64,000 nt of DNA from Gloeocapsopsis sp. IPPAS B-1203 (GTDB lineage Bacteria > Cyanobacteriota > Cyanobacteriia > Cyanobacteriales > Chroococcidiopsidaceae), in assembly GCF_002749975.1 (NCBI RefSeq), contig NZ_PEIG01000001.1, positions 186,001-250,000 on the forward strand. Direction: 5' to 3'. Each line of letters opens with the position of its first letter. Position 1 is the stretch's first letter. Below are positions 1-10,878 of the stretch, piece by piece. A program made the position numbers and the translations under genes. The notes under the pieces were generated by a model. That model saw only the letters and a list, made by a program, of their open reading frames with translations. It searched no databases and was not told the DNA's origin.

Positions 1-537
1 TTCATCGATCAAATCATCTGCAATTAGAGAAGCGACTAATTCACCACCACCAATTACTGCTAAACGTGATATGCCTAAACTGGCAAATTGTTCTAAGGCA
101 CTAATCCAATCAATTCCATTCGCTGCCGGTGCTTCACAAACCAAGATCCGCGCAAATTCTACACCTTCGTGCCAGCGTCGAGCACCAGGAGTTGTGGTGA
201 GTAACCAGCGACTGACTTCTTGGCGAAAAAAACGTATTTGAGGATCAATTTCAGCTGATAAGGAAGCTACAATTTGCAATGGCTGTGGTGGTAAATTGTG
301 CTGTAAGCGTTGTTGCAAGAGCTGGGGGTTAGAAATACTCATTGTAGTGCCATACGTCCGTAGAGTTCCGGCACCAAATAGTACAGCATCCGCCGCAGCT
401 AGTTGTTTTTCTAAATGTGTTTGATCGACCGAGGAGGAAAAACGAGCAGGCGATCGCTTGACATCCGCGATTTTGCCATCTGCACTCATTGCTAAAACTA
501 CTGTAGTTTGAGGTCTTTTTTGATTGCTATGCGCCAT
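1..537 (-). CDS. RibD C-terminal-domain reductase (partial)
   Basis: The frame is open from an ATG at 537 to the window edge, so the C-terminus is missing. The 179 visible residues begin MAHSNQKRPQTTVVLAMSADGKIAD, the usual start of the RibD C-terminal (dihydrofolate-reductase-like) domain: a first strand, then a 'S-x-D-G-K' turn. A 'DAVLFGAGTLRTYG' segment (about residues 48-61) and a glycine-rich 'VIGGGELVASL' strand (about 161-171) fit the NADPH-binding core. The family reduces the ribosylaminouracil intermediate of riboflavin synthesis. Standalone cyanobacterial versions without the deaminase domain are common and their exact substrate is uncertain. It is divergent from the kinase gene at 919. 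Confidence 0.8.
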   Translation of the reverse strand, partial: MAHSNQKRPQTTVVLAMSADGKIADVKRSPARFSSSVDQTHLEKQLAAADAVLFGAGTLRTYGTTMSISNPQLLQQRLQHNLPPQPLQIVASLSAEIDPQIRFFRQEVSRWLLTTTPGARRWHEGVEFARILVCEAPAANGIDWISALEQFASLGISRLAVIGGGELVASLIADDLIDE

Positions 538-918
538 GACTTCTACTTACTTAAGAACTGGTTGCGCAAGTGCGATCGCTTGCTTGTGCTGCTATTTTGC
601 TAATACGTTAGTTGTAACAGTCAGGATGATAAAATTCCATACTGATTGCGGAGATACAGGTTATTATTTATACATCAATTAATAAAAATACTCTGTAACC
701 TGATGGTATAGCAAAAGCTGACTTAGGATTAGACGTCATAATGTAAAGCATTGTACTTTAGCCAATATATGAGATAAAACATCTGGTGTGAGGTAAAAAT
801 GCTTTTCTCCACAGAACGATGTTTTTACTATTAATAAAAACATGTTTTGTTTAGCGGTCTGTAAGTAGGCAATTATTGCTATTGCGCTGTTGGGTTTTCC
901 TTCCCAGTGAGAATCATT
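538..918. other. Divergent intergenic region with an AT-rich hairpin
   Basis: This 381-base spacer separates two divergent genes and should hold both promoters. I see no convincing gene in it. Bases 819-843 form a perfect 9-bp inverted repeat (ATGTTTTTA / TAAAAACAT) around a 7-base loop. Its role is unknown. Confidence 0.5.
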
Positions 919-2886
919 ATGGCTAAGCCAGGTCAATCTTCGTTTCGCCGCATTTTATTGTCGAGAATTTTATTATTGAGTGTACCAGTTCTCTTAATTG
1001 GCGAGGCTGTCGCTTATCGAAAAGCACGTTCTATTTTATTGGAAACTGCACGCCACAATCTTACTGAAAGCGCAATCAGAAAGAGTGAGAGTATTGAAGA
1101 TGCGATCGCCGCTCTAAAAGCTATCTCAATGATTGCTAGCCAAACACAGATTCTACAAGCAGGAACAGCAACGCAAGGGCAGCAGTATCTCAATCAATTG
1201 GCAGGGCAACTTCCAGATTACGTTCAGTGTGTGCGCCTGGTAGAGTCAAAAACTCAAAAACAAGTTGCAAGTACCTGTGGAAATGCTTGGGCTAATACGG
1301 ATGCTTCGCTACCGGAAACACACGTGCAATTGCCTACGAGTACTAACCAGGTTAGTGTCAGTGCATTTTTACCTTCAGTGCCTACTGAATCTCAGAAACT
1401 ACCATTAGATAGTAATAATACACGCGGTCATCTGCATCTACGCTTATCTACTCCTGTGTACACTCCCATAGGTCAACCTCGCTACACCTTGAGCATTCAA
1501 GCAACTTTAGAACAAGAACGGACGGGGCGTGGTTCATTAACAGGTTATACCGTTGTCATTGCTCAGAATGGCACAATTTTGGCACATCCGCTCGCAGAGT
1601 GTGTGGGACGAAATATTCAGCAAGAACCTGATGCTCAACGACTGCAAAGAATTGTGGCAAATGCGATCGCTGGACGTCAGGATATGCAAAATGTCTCTTT
1701 CACAAATAATGGTACAAAATTTTTGGCTGGCTACAGTGCAATTTCTAGCCCAATTGCCAACGAACCAAACCAGTCATGGACAATCTTAGCTATCACTCCT
1801 CTAGACAATGCGCTATACGGTCTACGCGAAATTAAAATTATTCTGATTGTTCTGACAGTCGGGTTACTTGGTGCGAGCTTACTTGCAACACGCTATTTAG
1901 CTCGCGATTTAGCGCGACCATTAGAAAGATTACGCGACTATGCCTTAAATCTCCAAAGTCATCATGTTGTAGAACGAGTACCCCACAATTTCAAAATTCG
2001 GGAATTTCAACAACTTGCAGAAGCTCTAGAACGAATGGTAGAGCGATTGACTGCATCTGCAGAAGAAATCGAAACAGCGTGGGAAGAAGCTCAAGCAGCT
2101 AATCAGCTCAAAAGTGAGTTTTTAGCTACGACATCTCACGAACTAAGAACTCCGCTGAATGCCATTATCGGTTGTATTCGCCTTGTTCGCGATGGTTGCT
2201 GCGATGACCGTGAAGAAGAAATGGAGTTTTTGCTCAGAGCTGATGAAGCCGCAATACACTTACTGAGTATCATTAATGATGTCCTTGACGTTGCCAAAAT
2301 TGAAGCGGGTAAACTTTCCGTTATTTTGGAACCAACTGATTTACGGCAACTCCTCAAAGAAGTCATTAATTTACAAACAGTTCATATTCAACAAAAAGGC
2401 TTACAGCTTGTTGTACCTCAAGGAATGGAACCAATTCCTGTGCAAGCAGATCCAGCAAAGCTTAAGCAAGTATTACTCAATGTTATTGGGAATGCAATTA
2501 AGTTCACAGAGCAAGGCAGTATTACAATCAGCACTCGACTAGAGTCAGTTGCGGAAGTATCATCTAGTAGTCAATCACGCGTAACAATCACTGTAGAAGA
2601 CACTGGAGTAGGTATCGATCCGACACTACAGCATAAACTTTTTCGCCCCTTCGTGATGGTGGATGGGACAACAACACGCAAGTTCGGCGGAACTGGTTTA
2701 GGACTTGCCATTTCGCGCAATTTAATTGAGTTAATGGGGGGAAGTATTATCTTGTATAGTGCTGGCACTGGTAAAGGAACAATGGTTGCCATTACTATGC
2801 CTGTGATGGATTTATCACCGTTTCACTCACATCATGTTGTTGAAGAATCGCGAATATTTGAACACTCGCATCCTGCTAGCTCTTAA
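919..2886 (+). CDS. Sensor histidine kinase (dCache-HAMP-HisKA-HATPase)
   Basis: The ATG at 919 is preferred over an in-frame GTG at 907. The 655-residue protein has a membrane segment at about 12-33, an extracytoplasmic dCache-like sensor region (about 40-295), a second membrane segment (about 305-328) and a HAMP linker. A HisKA domain follows with phospho-acceptor His406 in 'SHELRTPLN', then a complete HATPase domain with N box 'NVIGNAIKF', G1 'DTGVGID' and G2 'GTGLGLAIS'. It has no receiver domain and no adjacent response regulator, so it is an orphan kinase whose partner lies elsewhere. Its 3' end overlaps the convergent rnc gene by 11 bases. The ligand cannot be read from the sequence. 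Confidence 0.93.
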   Translation: MAKPGQSSFRRILLSRILLLSVPVLLIGEAVAYRKARSILLETARHNLTESAIRKSESIEDAIAALKAISMIASQTQILQAGTATQGQQYLNQLAGQLPDYVQCVRLVESKTQKQVASTCGNAWANTDASLPETHVQLPTSTNQVSVSAFLPSVPTESQKLPLDSNNTRGHLHLRLSTPVYTPIGQPRYTLSIQATLEQERTGRGSLTGYTVVIAQNGTILAHPLAECVGRNIQQEPDAQRLQRIVANAIAGRQDMQNVSFTNNGTKFLAGYSAISSPIANEPNQSWTILAITPLDNALYGLREIKIILIVLTVGLLGASLLATRYLARDLARPLERLRDYALNLQSHHVVERVPHNFKIREFQQLAEALERMVERLTASAEEIETAWEEAQAANQLKSEFLATTSHELRTPLNAIIGCIRLVRDGCCDDREEEMEFLLRADEAAIHLLSIINDVLDVAKIEAGKLSVILEPTDLRQLLKEVINLQTVHIQQKGLQLVVPQGMEPIPVQADPAKLKQVLLNVIGNAIKFTEQGSITISTRLESVAEVSSSSQSRVTITVEDTGVGIDPTLQHKLFRPFVMVDGTTTRKFGGTGLGLAISRNLIELMGGSIILYSAGTGKGTMVAITMPVMDLSPFHSHHVVEESRIFEHSHPASS

Positions 2887-3607
2887 CCATTTCGGTTTCT
2901 TGGCTACTAAGTGCTAAAAAAGCAGCTTGCGCAGCAGCTTGTTCTGCTGCTTTAATTGATCTCCCTGTACCTTGACCTAGTTCTCGCCCTTGCAGCCACA
3001 CTTGAGCAGTAAACCGATCTTGAATATTACCGCGATGGTTAATTTCTTGTACGCGATACTCTGGTAAAACTTTATAGTGGGCTTGCGTCCATTCTTGCAA
3101 AGCAGCTTTGTAGTTGAGTCGAGCTGGATCAGAACGAATTTGAGCTGCTAGCTGTTTGAAATGAAGATCTAGCCAAGGGCGTACCAACTCTAAATTATGA
3201 GTGCTGAGATATAAAGCTCCTAAAACTGCTTCAAAAGCATCGGCTAAACGCGATTCTTCTCCTGCTTTGTCTCCTGTCGCACTACCCGCAACTAACAAGT
3301 ACAATCCTAAGTCATATGCATCAGCTAAAGTGGCTAAAATGCGATCGCTCACTAAAACTGAACGAACTGCTGCAAACTCTCCTACAGGACACTCAGGATA
3401 CGTTTCCCACAGAACTTCAGCAGCAACAAGTCGCACCACTGCATCTCCAATAAATTCTAACTGTTCGTAGTTTGCCTGCGCGGAAACACTAGGATGAGTT
3501 AATGCTAAATCTAAAAGACGCCATTTTAATGGCGCTTGTGCTGATAGCCCTAGTTTTTGGACAAGATTTTGTAATTGTTTTTGACGACGTGGATAACTTA
3601 AGCTCAT
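2876..3607 (-). CDS. rnc: Ribonuclease III
   Basis: The 243-residue protein cleaves double-stranded RNA in rRNA and mRNA processing. The signature 'NYEQLEFIGDAVVRL' and the second acidic motif 'DAFEAVLGALYL' give the RNase III catalytic acids. A C-terminal double-stranded-RNA-binding domain follows ('NYKAALQEWTQAHYKVLPEYRV' to 'KAAEQAAAQAAFLAL'). The start is set at the 'MSLSYPRRQ' methionine; an in-frame upstream ATG at 3667 would add 20 residues with no family resemblance. It lies just downstream of rnpB on the same strand, so two RNA-processing genes are neighbours. Cyanobacteria often carry more than one RNase III-like gene; this is a full-length form. Confidence 0.93.
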   Translation of the reverse strand: MSLSYPRRQKQLQNLVQKLGLSAQAPLKWRLLDLALTHPSVSAQANYEQLEFIGDAVVRLVAAEVLWETYPECPVGEFAAVRSVLVSDRILATLADAYDLGLYLLVAGSATGDKAGEESRLADAFEAVLGALYLSTHNLELVRPWLDLHFKQLAAQIRSDPARLNYKAALQEWTQAHYKVLPEYRVQEINHRGNIQDRFTAQVWLQGRELGQGTGRSIKAAEQAAAQAAFLALSSQETEMVKS

Positions 3608-3854
3608 TGGAGGAAGTAGGCTGCAGCGTTGAGGGAGTAAATCAGGCAAAAAACAAGAAGCTATCAATCAATTCTCTACTGATTACTTATATTTTCCCAT
3701 CTTCCTTTCTTCGCATCCTTAAGAAACACTTATCTGCCACTTAATATTAAATCCAGTTAATTACTCACAATTAAAGTAATGAGTATTTAGCAGCTAGCCA
3801 CTCTTCACTCAATCATAGCCTGGTTATTTAACCAGAGATGATATAAGCTCGGGA

Positions 3855-4318
3855 GGGGAAAGAGCAAGACATAAGCCGGGTTCTGTTGCTTCCTAACAAC
3901 AATGTTGCTAGCAAAGTGCGGTTATCTATCTGGGACGTCTGTTACCAGACGCCTCTAGCGGTTCTCCAATAACGGAACTGGTAAAAGACCAACCATAGTT
4001 CCTCCGACCTTGCTCCCAACTGGGGTTTACCGAGCCAGCGCCTCTCGACGCTGCTGGTGCGCTCTTACCGCACCTTTGCACCCTTACCTTTAAGAGGGGT
4101 TAGGAGTTAGGGGTTAGGGGTTAGGGTTTAATTTGTACCTCGCTCCTCACTCCTCGCTCCTCGCTCCTCGTCTATCGGCGGTATGTTTCTGTGGCACTAT
4201 CCTCACGGTCGCCCGCACTGGGCGTTACCCAGCAAGTTTGGTCTTTCGGGAGTCCGGACTTTCCTCAGAACAGCAGTTAAAGCTGTTCCGCAACCGCTGC
4301 GCCTACTCTTTCCCTAAA
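3855..4318 (-). ncRNA. rnpB: RNase P RNA (bacterial type A)
   Basis: The minus strand carries the conserved RNase P blocks in order: a GAGGAAAGTCCGG box near the 5' end, a CAGTGCGGGCGACCG segment, 'GGTAAGAGCGCACCAGC', 'GGTAAACCCC', and the 3' terminal ACAGAACCCGGCTTAT. Helix P1 closes the molecule: AGGGAAAGAG at the 5' end (about 4315) pairs with CTCTTTCCC near 3855. A heptamer-repeat hairpin (4094-4170) is inserted in the P12 region. The 5' end lies only 25 bases past the corA stop, so its promoter probably sits inside the corA 3' end. Ends are estimated from P1. Confidence 0.95.
4094..4170 (-). repeat. STRR heptamer repeat inside rnpB
   Basis: On the plus strand one arm reads as repeats of TTAGGGG/TTAGGAG (4094-4126) and the other as repeats of CTCCTCG (4137-4170). 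In the RNA the GAGG-rich arm can pair with the CCTC/CCCC-rich arm around a short loop, extending one helix. Repeats of this type in rnpB have been described in heterocystous cyanobacteria. Confidence 0.85.
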
Positions 4319-4343
4319 TCCAGTGTAATCTTTGATGGAGTTG

Positions 4344-5537
4344 TTATCTACGCGATCGCCTTTGGAGAAGATTAATTTTGTTACCATCGAACCCTTCAGG
4401 ATCGTCAACAACTGTAGAATAGTTCTCAAACCAACCACGCCGCCAGAAAAAGGTCACTAGTAAAGCAGCGATCGCTCCCATTGTTACTAAACACAGTGGA
4501 TATCCCCAATACCAGTTGAGTTCTGGCATGTTCCAAGGCGATCGCTCGGTATTAAAATTCATCCCATATACTCCAGCAATAAATGTTAACGGGATAAATA
4601 TAGATGAAATAACTGTCAGCAACTTCATAATTTCATTCATCCGATTGCTGACAGCAGATAAATAAACATCCATTAAACCTGCAGCTAATTCGCGATAGGT
4701 TTCTACCATATCCAAAACTTGTACTGCATGGTCGTAACAGTCACGTAGATAAATTCTGACGCTTTCGCTGATCTGCGTGCTGCCATCTCGAATTAAAGAA
4801 TTAATTGCGTCTCTTTGTGGCCAAATTGCTCGCCGCAACGTTAATAAATCTCTTCTTACTCGATAAATTTTTTCTAAGGTTTTACGTGTTGGGTTACTAA
4901 CAACTTCTGCTTCTAAATCTTCAATTTCTTCACCATAATCTTCTAATACAGGGAAAAAACCATCAATAATTGAATCTAAAAGCGTATAAAGTAAATAATC
5001 TGCTTGCTGTTTGCGAAGTGTTCCTTTATTCTGACGAATGCGCTGTCTTACAGGTTCAAAGCAATCATGTTCTGGTTCTTCCTGAACTGTCAGGAGATAA
5101 TTTTTTCCTAACACAAAGCCTACTTGTTCGCTGTAAAAGCCAATTTTGTGTTCTTTAGGAACAACCATCCGCGCAATCACAACCAACTGGCTTTCATGAT
5201 CTTCTACTTTCGGACGTTGCGGAACGTTCACGACATCTTCCAATAGCAAGGGATGCAGCTTAAATACATTGCCCAACCTTTGCAAAATATCTTCATTTCC
5301 TAAACCTTGGACATCAACCCATGAAACCGAATCACTATCTAGATAAGGAACACATTCTTCTGGCGTAGTAATTTGTTTACGAGTAGCATGGACTTCATCA
5401 TAGTCAATCAGTACAATAACAGGAGCAGGCGCATCTTCTTCAATACTCAAAGTTCCTGGTAAACTACCAGGTTGCTCGTAGAAGAAATCTTCGCGGGATT
5501 TTGTGTCAGGAGAAGATTGAATTTGTATTTTGACCAT
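4344..5537 (-). CDS. corA: CorA-family magnesium/cobalt transporter
   Basis: This 397-residue inner-membrane channel protein has the CorA layout: a long cytoplasmic N-terminal alpha/beta funnel (about 1-300) and two C-terminal membrane helices (about 305-323 and 345-364). The hallmark 'YGMNFN' motif (GMN at 325-327) lies at the end of the first helix. A positively charged tail follows. CorA mediates Mg2+ uptake and sometimes Co2+ or Ni2+. It is transcribed toward rnpB. No Mg-sensing leader could be recognised upstream. Confidence 0.95.
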   Translation of the reverse strand: MVKIQIQSSPDTKSREDFFYEQPGSLPGTLSIEEDAPAPVIVLIDYDEVHATRKQITTPEECVPYLDSDSVSWVDVQGLGNEDILQRLGNVFKLHPLLLEDVVNVPQRPKVEDHESQLVVIARMVVPKEHKIGFYSEQVGFVLGKNYLLTVQEEPEHDCFEPVRQRIRQNKGTLRKQQADYLLYTLLDSIIDGFFPVLEDYGEEIEDLEAEVVSNPTRKTLEKIYRVRRDLLTLRRAIWPQRDAINSLIRDGSTQISESVRIYLRDCYDHAVQVLDMVETYRELAAGLMDVYLSAVSNRMNEIMKLLTVISSIFIPLTFIAGVYGMNFNTERSPWNMPELNWYWGYPLCLVTMGAIAALLVTFFWRRGWFENYSTVVDDPEGFDGNKINLLQRRSRR

Positions 5538-5653
5538 GCAAAAGAGGGGGTATACCCTTGATTTAAGGTTGATACAAATGGAGAGCAGAGGAGCGGAGGA
5601 TCAGGGAAGATACTATTGCATGATACTAGCCGCTATTTTCTACTTTTGTAAAA

Positions 5654-5683
5654 AAGCAGCTTGTTGTTTTCAACAAACTGCTT
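5654..5683 (-). terminator. Intrinsic terminator of groEL
   Basis: On the minus strand a stem AAGCAG(T)TTGTTG / CAACAA(G)CTGCTT with an AAAA loop is followed at once by TTTTTT. It starts about 30 bases after the groEL stop codon. Confidence 0.85.
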
Positions 5684-5714
5684 GTAGTTATTAATTTATG
5701 GTACTAGGGTGAAA

Positions 5715-7382
<1,668 letters not shown>

Positions 7383-7404
7383 CTAGCGCTTCCAATTTTC
7401 CAAT

Positions 7405-7431
7405 TTAGCACTCTCAGACGCAGAGTGCTAA
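7405..7431 (-). promoter_or_regulatory. CIRCE operator (HrcA site)
   Basis: A perfect TTAGCACTC-N9-GAGTGCTAA inverted repeat lies directly upstream of groEL. CIRCE is the binding site of the heat-shock repressor HrcA. Confidence 0.97.
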
Positions 7432-7759
7432 CCCTGCAGAGAAAAAAAGGCTCGTTTTGTGGTAAGCAAAGCTTAAGTATTGTGTAAATAACTGATAATA
7501 TCAAGTTCGGTTAATTTTATGATGAAAGTGGCTAGTGACTAGTAACTCGAAGTTAGTCAAGTTATTTAAGCCAGAAATGATATTAAGCTTGGCGCTAAGA
7601 GTATGTGGAAACATAGTCGTTGAAATTAACCTTGTCTTGAGAGTCATAGTTATGGCATTCAATTTCCAGACTTAGTACTACAGACGGTTTCGTTTTTTAA
7701 AACTAAGCTCAAAAAATAGGAGATTTCTGCTCTACTTCACTAGAGTGACCAACAATTCA
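7432..7759. other. Intergenic region upstream of groEL
   Basis: The spacer between the groEL CIRCE element and the end of the Sua5-type gene should contain the groEL promoter. I see no gene, tRNA or clear terminator in it. Confidence 0.5.
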
Positions 7760-8419
7760 TCAAACCCAAGTTGCTGCTTCTTCCCAACCTAGACCTTTGC
7801 GCGCGATCGCAGGTTCACTTTCTGTGAGATCTAAGATTGTAGAAACTTGGTATCCAGGTTCAGAACCATCATCAACAATAATATCTACTAGCTTATCTAG
7901 ACAGTCAAATAGTTCTGCTTGTGAAATACTAGCTTCTGTTTGTGCAGAAGAACTGAATTGACCATTGTCATCTTGAGGTAAGTGCGCCGATGTTGAAATA
8001 ATTGGATTTCCCAACGCATTCAATAAAGTTTGCGACACTGCATGATCGGGTACGCGAATTCCAGTTGTTTTCCGTTTAGAATTTTGTACCAAGCGGGGAA
8101 CTAACTTGGTTGCTGGGAGGAGAAAGGTATATGGTCCTGGAATCAAGTGCCGCATAATGCGATAAGCTGTATCGCTAACTCTGGCATAAGTTGCAACGTT
8201 GGATAACGAAGGACATAAAAATGTCAGCGGCTTATCGTTGGATTGTTGCTTAATTTGTCGGACGCGTTGTACTGCTGATTTTGAATTCAAATCGCAGCCG
8301 ATCGCATAAACTGTATCCGTAGGGTAAAGCATCACTGCTCCATCACGGAGCATACCAACAATTTGTTCAACTGTACGTACTTGCGGAGATTCGGGATGAA
8401 TAGTGTAAGTTTTAGCCAT
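7760..8419 (-). CDS. Threonylcarbamoyl-AMP synthase (Sua5/YrdC/YciO family)
   Basis: The 219-residue protein has the YrdC domain over most of its length: the '[17 protein letters not shown]' N-terminal motif, the '[15 protein letters not shown]' loop with its K-x-x-x-x-x-K-P-L pattern, and '[16 protein letters not shown]' plus '[10 protein letters not shown]' in the C-terminal half. Sua5/TsaC makes threonylcarbamoyl-AMP for the t6A37 modification of ANN-decoding tRNAs. YciO paralogues share the fold, and cyanobacteria often have more than one copy, so the exact subfamily is uncertain. It is divergent from larC, the starts being 77 bases apart. Confidence 0.85.
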   Translation of the reverse strand: MAKTYTIHPESPQVRTVEQIVGMLRDGAVMLYPTDTVYAIGCDLNSKSAVQRVRQIKQQSNDKPLTFLCPSLSNVATYARVSDTAYRIMRHLIPGPYTFLLPATKLVPRLVQNSKRKTTGIRVPDHAVSQTLLNALGNPIISTSAHLPQDDNGQFSSSAQTEASISQAELFDCLDKLVDIIVDDGSEPGYQVSTILDLTESEPAIARKGLGWEEAATWV

Positions 8420-8463
8420 TGCGATTTCAAGTATTAAATGCTGGCAGTATTCTTAACAAGTAT

Positions 8464-8496
8464 CACCTGTTACCTCTTACCTATTACCTTTTACCT
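8464..8496 (+). repeat. STRR heptamer repeats upstream of larC
   Basis: Four to five imperfect copies of TTACCTN run up to the larC start codon, occupying the place where a ribosome-binding site would be. Confidence 0.75.
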
Positions 8497-9759
8497 ATGA
8501 CAAAGCTAGCGTATTTAGAGTGTCCCACTGGCATTGCAGGAGATATGTGCTTAGGAGCACTTGTTGATGTTGGTGTTCCTTTGGAGTATCTAATAGAACA
8601 GCTTAAGAAATTAGGTATTGCTCAAGAGTATGAGTTACAGGCAGAACCAGTTCATCGTAATGGGCAATTAGCAACCAAGGTTCACGTAAAATTGCAACAT
8701 CACCAGAACGAACACACTCACCATCACGGACGACATTTACCAGAAATTGAGCAAATTATTACAGATGCTAAATTACCATCGCGGGCGCAAAAGTCGAGCC
8801 TTGAAGTATTTCGCCAACTGGCAATAGCTGAAGGAGCGGTACATGGTATTGCACCAGAAAAAGTACACTTTCATGAAGTAGGTGCAGTTGATGCAATTGT
8901 TGATATTGTTGGTACTTGTTTAGGGTTAGATTGGTTGGAAATTGATAAATTGTACTGCTCGGCGTTGCCTACAGGAGGTGGTACAGTAAAAGCAGCACAT
9001 GGACAATTGCCAGTACCTGTACCAGCAGTATTAAAGTTATGGCAAATGCGGGGCTGTCCAGTTTACAGTAACGGCATTGAAAGAGAATTAGTGACACCCA
9101 CTGGAGCAGCGATCGCAACGACCCTTGCAACTGATTTTGGCACTCCACCTGCTATGACGATACACAAAATAGGATTAGGCGCTGGTTCAATTGATCTGCC
9201 AATTCCTAATATTCTACGCCTGTGGTTAGGTGAAAGTAGTCAGGAATCAGGGGTTAGAGATCAGGGAGTTAACATTAGCGATCTAAGTTCTTGTGTAGAG
9301 ACAATTGCAGTATTAGAAACGCAAATTGACGATCTCAGTCCCCAAGCGATTGGGTATATTTTTGAGGCTTTATTTGTCGCTGGCGCTGTTGACGTATTCG
9401 CACAGCCAATTTGCATGAAAAAGTCACGTCCTGGAGTATTACTCAGTGTTTTGTGTCATCCACAACAATTGAACACTTGTGAGGCAATTTTATTTAGAGA
9501 AACAACAACTTTAGGTATTCGCCGGTGTCTGCAGCAACGCACCATCTTACCTCGGCAAATTCAAACTGTTGATACTAAGTATGGCTCAGTACGAATTAAA
9601 GTTGCTTGGATAGAACAAGGAACACAAAAAGAAATTGTGAATGTTCAACCAGAATACGAAGACTGTGCTGGGTTAGCAAAACAGCACAACATTGCTTGGA
9701 GAGAAATTCATCGTATGGCACTGCAGATTTGGTACATGCAGCAAGATGAGCATGAGTAG
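8497..9759 (+). CDS. larC: LarC-like nickel-pincer cofactor protein (DUF111)
   Basis: This start encodes [24 protein letters not shown], matching the family N-terminus; an in-frame TTG at 8419 would add 26 residues partly made of repeat DNA. The 420-residue protein has a His-rich '[17 protein letters not shown]' segment, '[17 protein letters not shown]', '[10 protein letters not shown]' and the C-terminal '[15 protein letters not shown]'. LarC inserts nickel, using CTP, into the pincer nucleotide of lactate racemase-type enzymes. Here it is one uninterrupted reading frame, unlike the frameshifted larC1/larC2 of lactobacilli. LarB, LarE and LarA are not in the window. Residues encoded at 9238-9272 ([12 protein letters not shown]) come from an in-frame repeat insertion. 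Confidence 0.9.
   Translation: MTKLAYLECPTGIAGDMCLGALVDVGVPLEYLIEQLKKLGIAQEYELQAEPVHRNGQLATKVHVKLQHHQNEHTHHHGRHLPEIEQIITDAKLPSRAQKSSLEVFRQLAIAEGAVHGIAPEKVHFHEVGAVDAIVDIVGTCLGLDWLEIDKLYCSALPTGGGTVKAAHGQLPVPVPAVLKLWQMRGCPVYSNGIERELVTPTGAAIATTLATDFGTPPAMTIHKIGLGAGSIDLPIPNILRLWLGESSQESGVRDQGVNISDLSSCVETIAVLETQIDDLSPQAIGYIFEALFVAGAVDVFAQPICMKKSRPGVLLSVLCHPQQLNTCEAILFRETTTLGIRRCLQQRTILPRQIQTVDTKYGSVRIKVAWIEQGTQKEIVNVQPEYEDCAGLAKQHNIAWREIHRMALQIWYMQQDEHE
9238..9272 (+). repeat. STRR repeat inserted in frame inside larC
   Basis: Degenerate heptamers (TCAGGAA, TCAGGGG, TTAGAGA, TCAGGGA) interrupt the larC coding sequence between the 'LRLWLGE' and 'ISDLSS' segments while keeping the frame. Confidence 0.65.
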
Positions 9760-9851
9760 CAATTTGCTCGTAACTTACGTACGTCAAATAAAGAGAATGT
9801 CATGCATATAGCGTCAGAGATGCCCTAATTTTAGTAATTATATTGCTATAC

Positions 9852-9900
9852 AAAAAAGTCAGGCAAGCTGGTGGACATGGCACCCGAACCTCCTGACTTT
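9852..9900 (-). terminator. Probable terminator after lipoprotein gene
   Basis: The inverted repeat AAAGTCAGG / CCTGACTTT (9855-9863 and 9892-9900) encloses a 28-base loop region with further pairing. On the minus strand it is followed by TTTTTTG, so it suits the lipoprotein gene that ends at 9938. It may also stop transcripts coming from larC. Confidence 0.75.
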
Positions 9901-9937
9901 AATTTAATTGCGATCTGCTCAGTCAGATTTGAGGCAA

Positions 9938-10744
9938 TTAATCTACTGTATCACCTACAGCATCACCTGCTTTGTACAAGCTGCGTTGAGTAGCTTTACC
10001 AGCTTCGTAAGCTTTATCTTGGACATAGTCAGATGCGTTGTCAGCTGTCCGTTGAGCTTTATTTGCTACGTCTTCACCTGTTGCTTTCGCATTTTTTACA
10101 GCACGACTAGCACTTCTATTTACATCTCTAGCAGCCGCACGGGTGTTATCTTGAATATCTTCAGCAGTACGGCTAGCGCTACGAGCTGCATCGTCAGTTA
10201 CATCAAGAGCATTTTCCTTGATATTCTCAGTACCACGCTTTGTTGCTTTCTGTAAACCTTTGGCAGTATCTTGAGCTTTGTCTTGAGCTGCTGCTGTACT
10301 ACGTTGTACATTCTTACCAAAGTCTTCTAGGTTTTCACCTTTTTTATCTAAGGTACGCTGAGTATTTTCGGTCAAGCTACCTGTTTGATCAATAACGTTC
10401 CGTTCTGCATTCTTTTTCAAAGCAGCTGCTCGATCAGACGCAGCTTTTTCTAATCCTCTTGCTCTGGGATCTACATCACTAAACTCATTCATCGATCCTC
10501 CCTCAAAGCGGGACTCTACTGCTTCGTCAGGAACTTCCGGTCTAGGATTAGAGCTGTTTCTGAGCTGAGTTCTACTTTCAGATTGCATTCCAGATGGAAC
10601 TGCTTGTCTATCGCCTGATAAGCCAGGTGTGCGAGCTTGCACCGAGTTACAAGCTGTGCTGGCAAATAGCACAAAGCTTGCTGCTACAGCAATTAATATT
10701 TTGCTCAGTTGAATTCTTTTAATTGCAGTAATGATTCTGCTCAT
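9938..10744 (-). CDS. Repeat-rich lipoprotein, DUF6658-like
   Basis: The 268-residue precursor starts with a basic segment and a hydrophobic stretch ending 'LFASTAC', a lipobox-like site with Cys32 as the probable lipidated residue. The mature part is highly charged, lacks cysteine, and is built of Ala/Lys/Asp-rich amphipathic repeats ('AQDTAKGLQKATK', 'ASRTAEDIQDNTRAA', 'ANKAQRTADNA'), reminiscent of LEA-type helical proteins. The signal peptide and overall plan match the next gene upstream, which is a paralogue. The family is known from cyanobacteria; I know of no proven function. Surface or periplasmic stress protection is only an inference from the LEA-like composition. Confidence 0.8.
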   Translation of the reverse strand: MSRIITAIKRIQLSKILIAVAASFVLFASTACNSVQARTPGLSGDRQAVPSGMQSESRTQLRNSSNPRPEVPDEAVESRFEGGSMNEFSDVDPRARGLEKAASDRAAALKKNAERNVIDQTGSLTENTQRTLDKKGENLEDFGKNVQRSTAAAQDKAQDTAKGLQKATKRGTENIKENALDVTDDAARSASRTAEDIQDNTRAAARDVNRSASRAVKNAKATGEDVANKAQRTADNASDYVQDKAYEAGKATQRSLYKAGDAVGDTVD

Positions 10745-10878
10745 ACTGAATACTCCGTGCGATTCTGTTTAGATGAAAAGTTAACTGAATGCCCTAACTA
10801 CTTGTAAGCCTGATCTATTGTCTAAATTTTGACTTAAACTTCAAATTGAAGTTAGGGCAAGTTGTTTGCGAATTGCTC

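Noticed and set aside
736-936. 66-codon minus-strand frame overlapping the kinase start
   Set aside because: It lies across a promoter region and an AT-rich hairpin, and shows no protein-like conservation pattern.
4090-4180. Telomere-like or CRISPR-like repeat
   Set aside because: The TTAGGGG units are heptamers inside the RNase P RNA, with no spacers and complementary arms; they are STRR repeats.
9908-10255. 115-codon Ser/Cys-rich plus-strand frame opposite the lipoprotein gene
   Set aside because: It is the antisense of an Ala/Lys-repeat coding region, which explains its odd composition.
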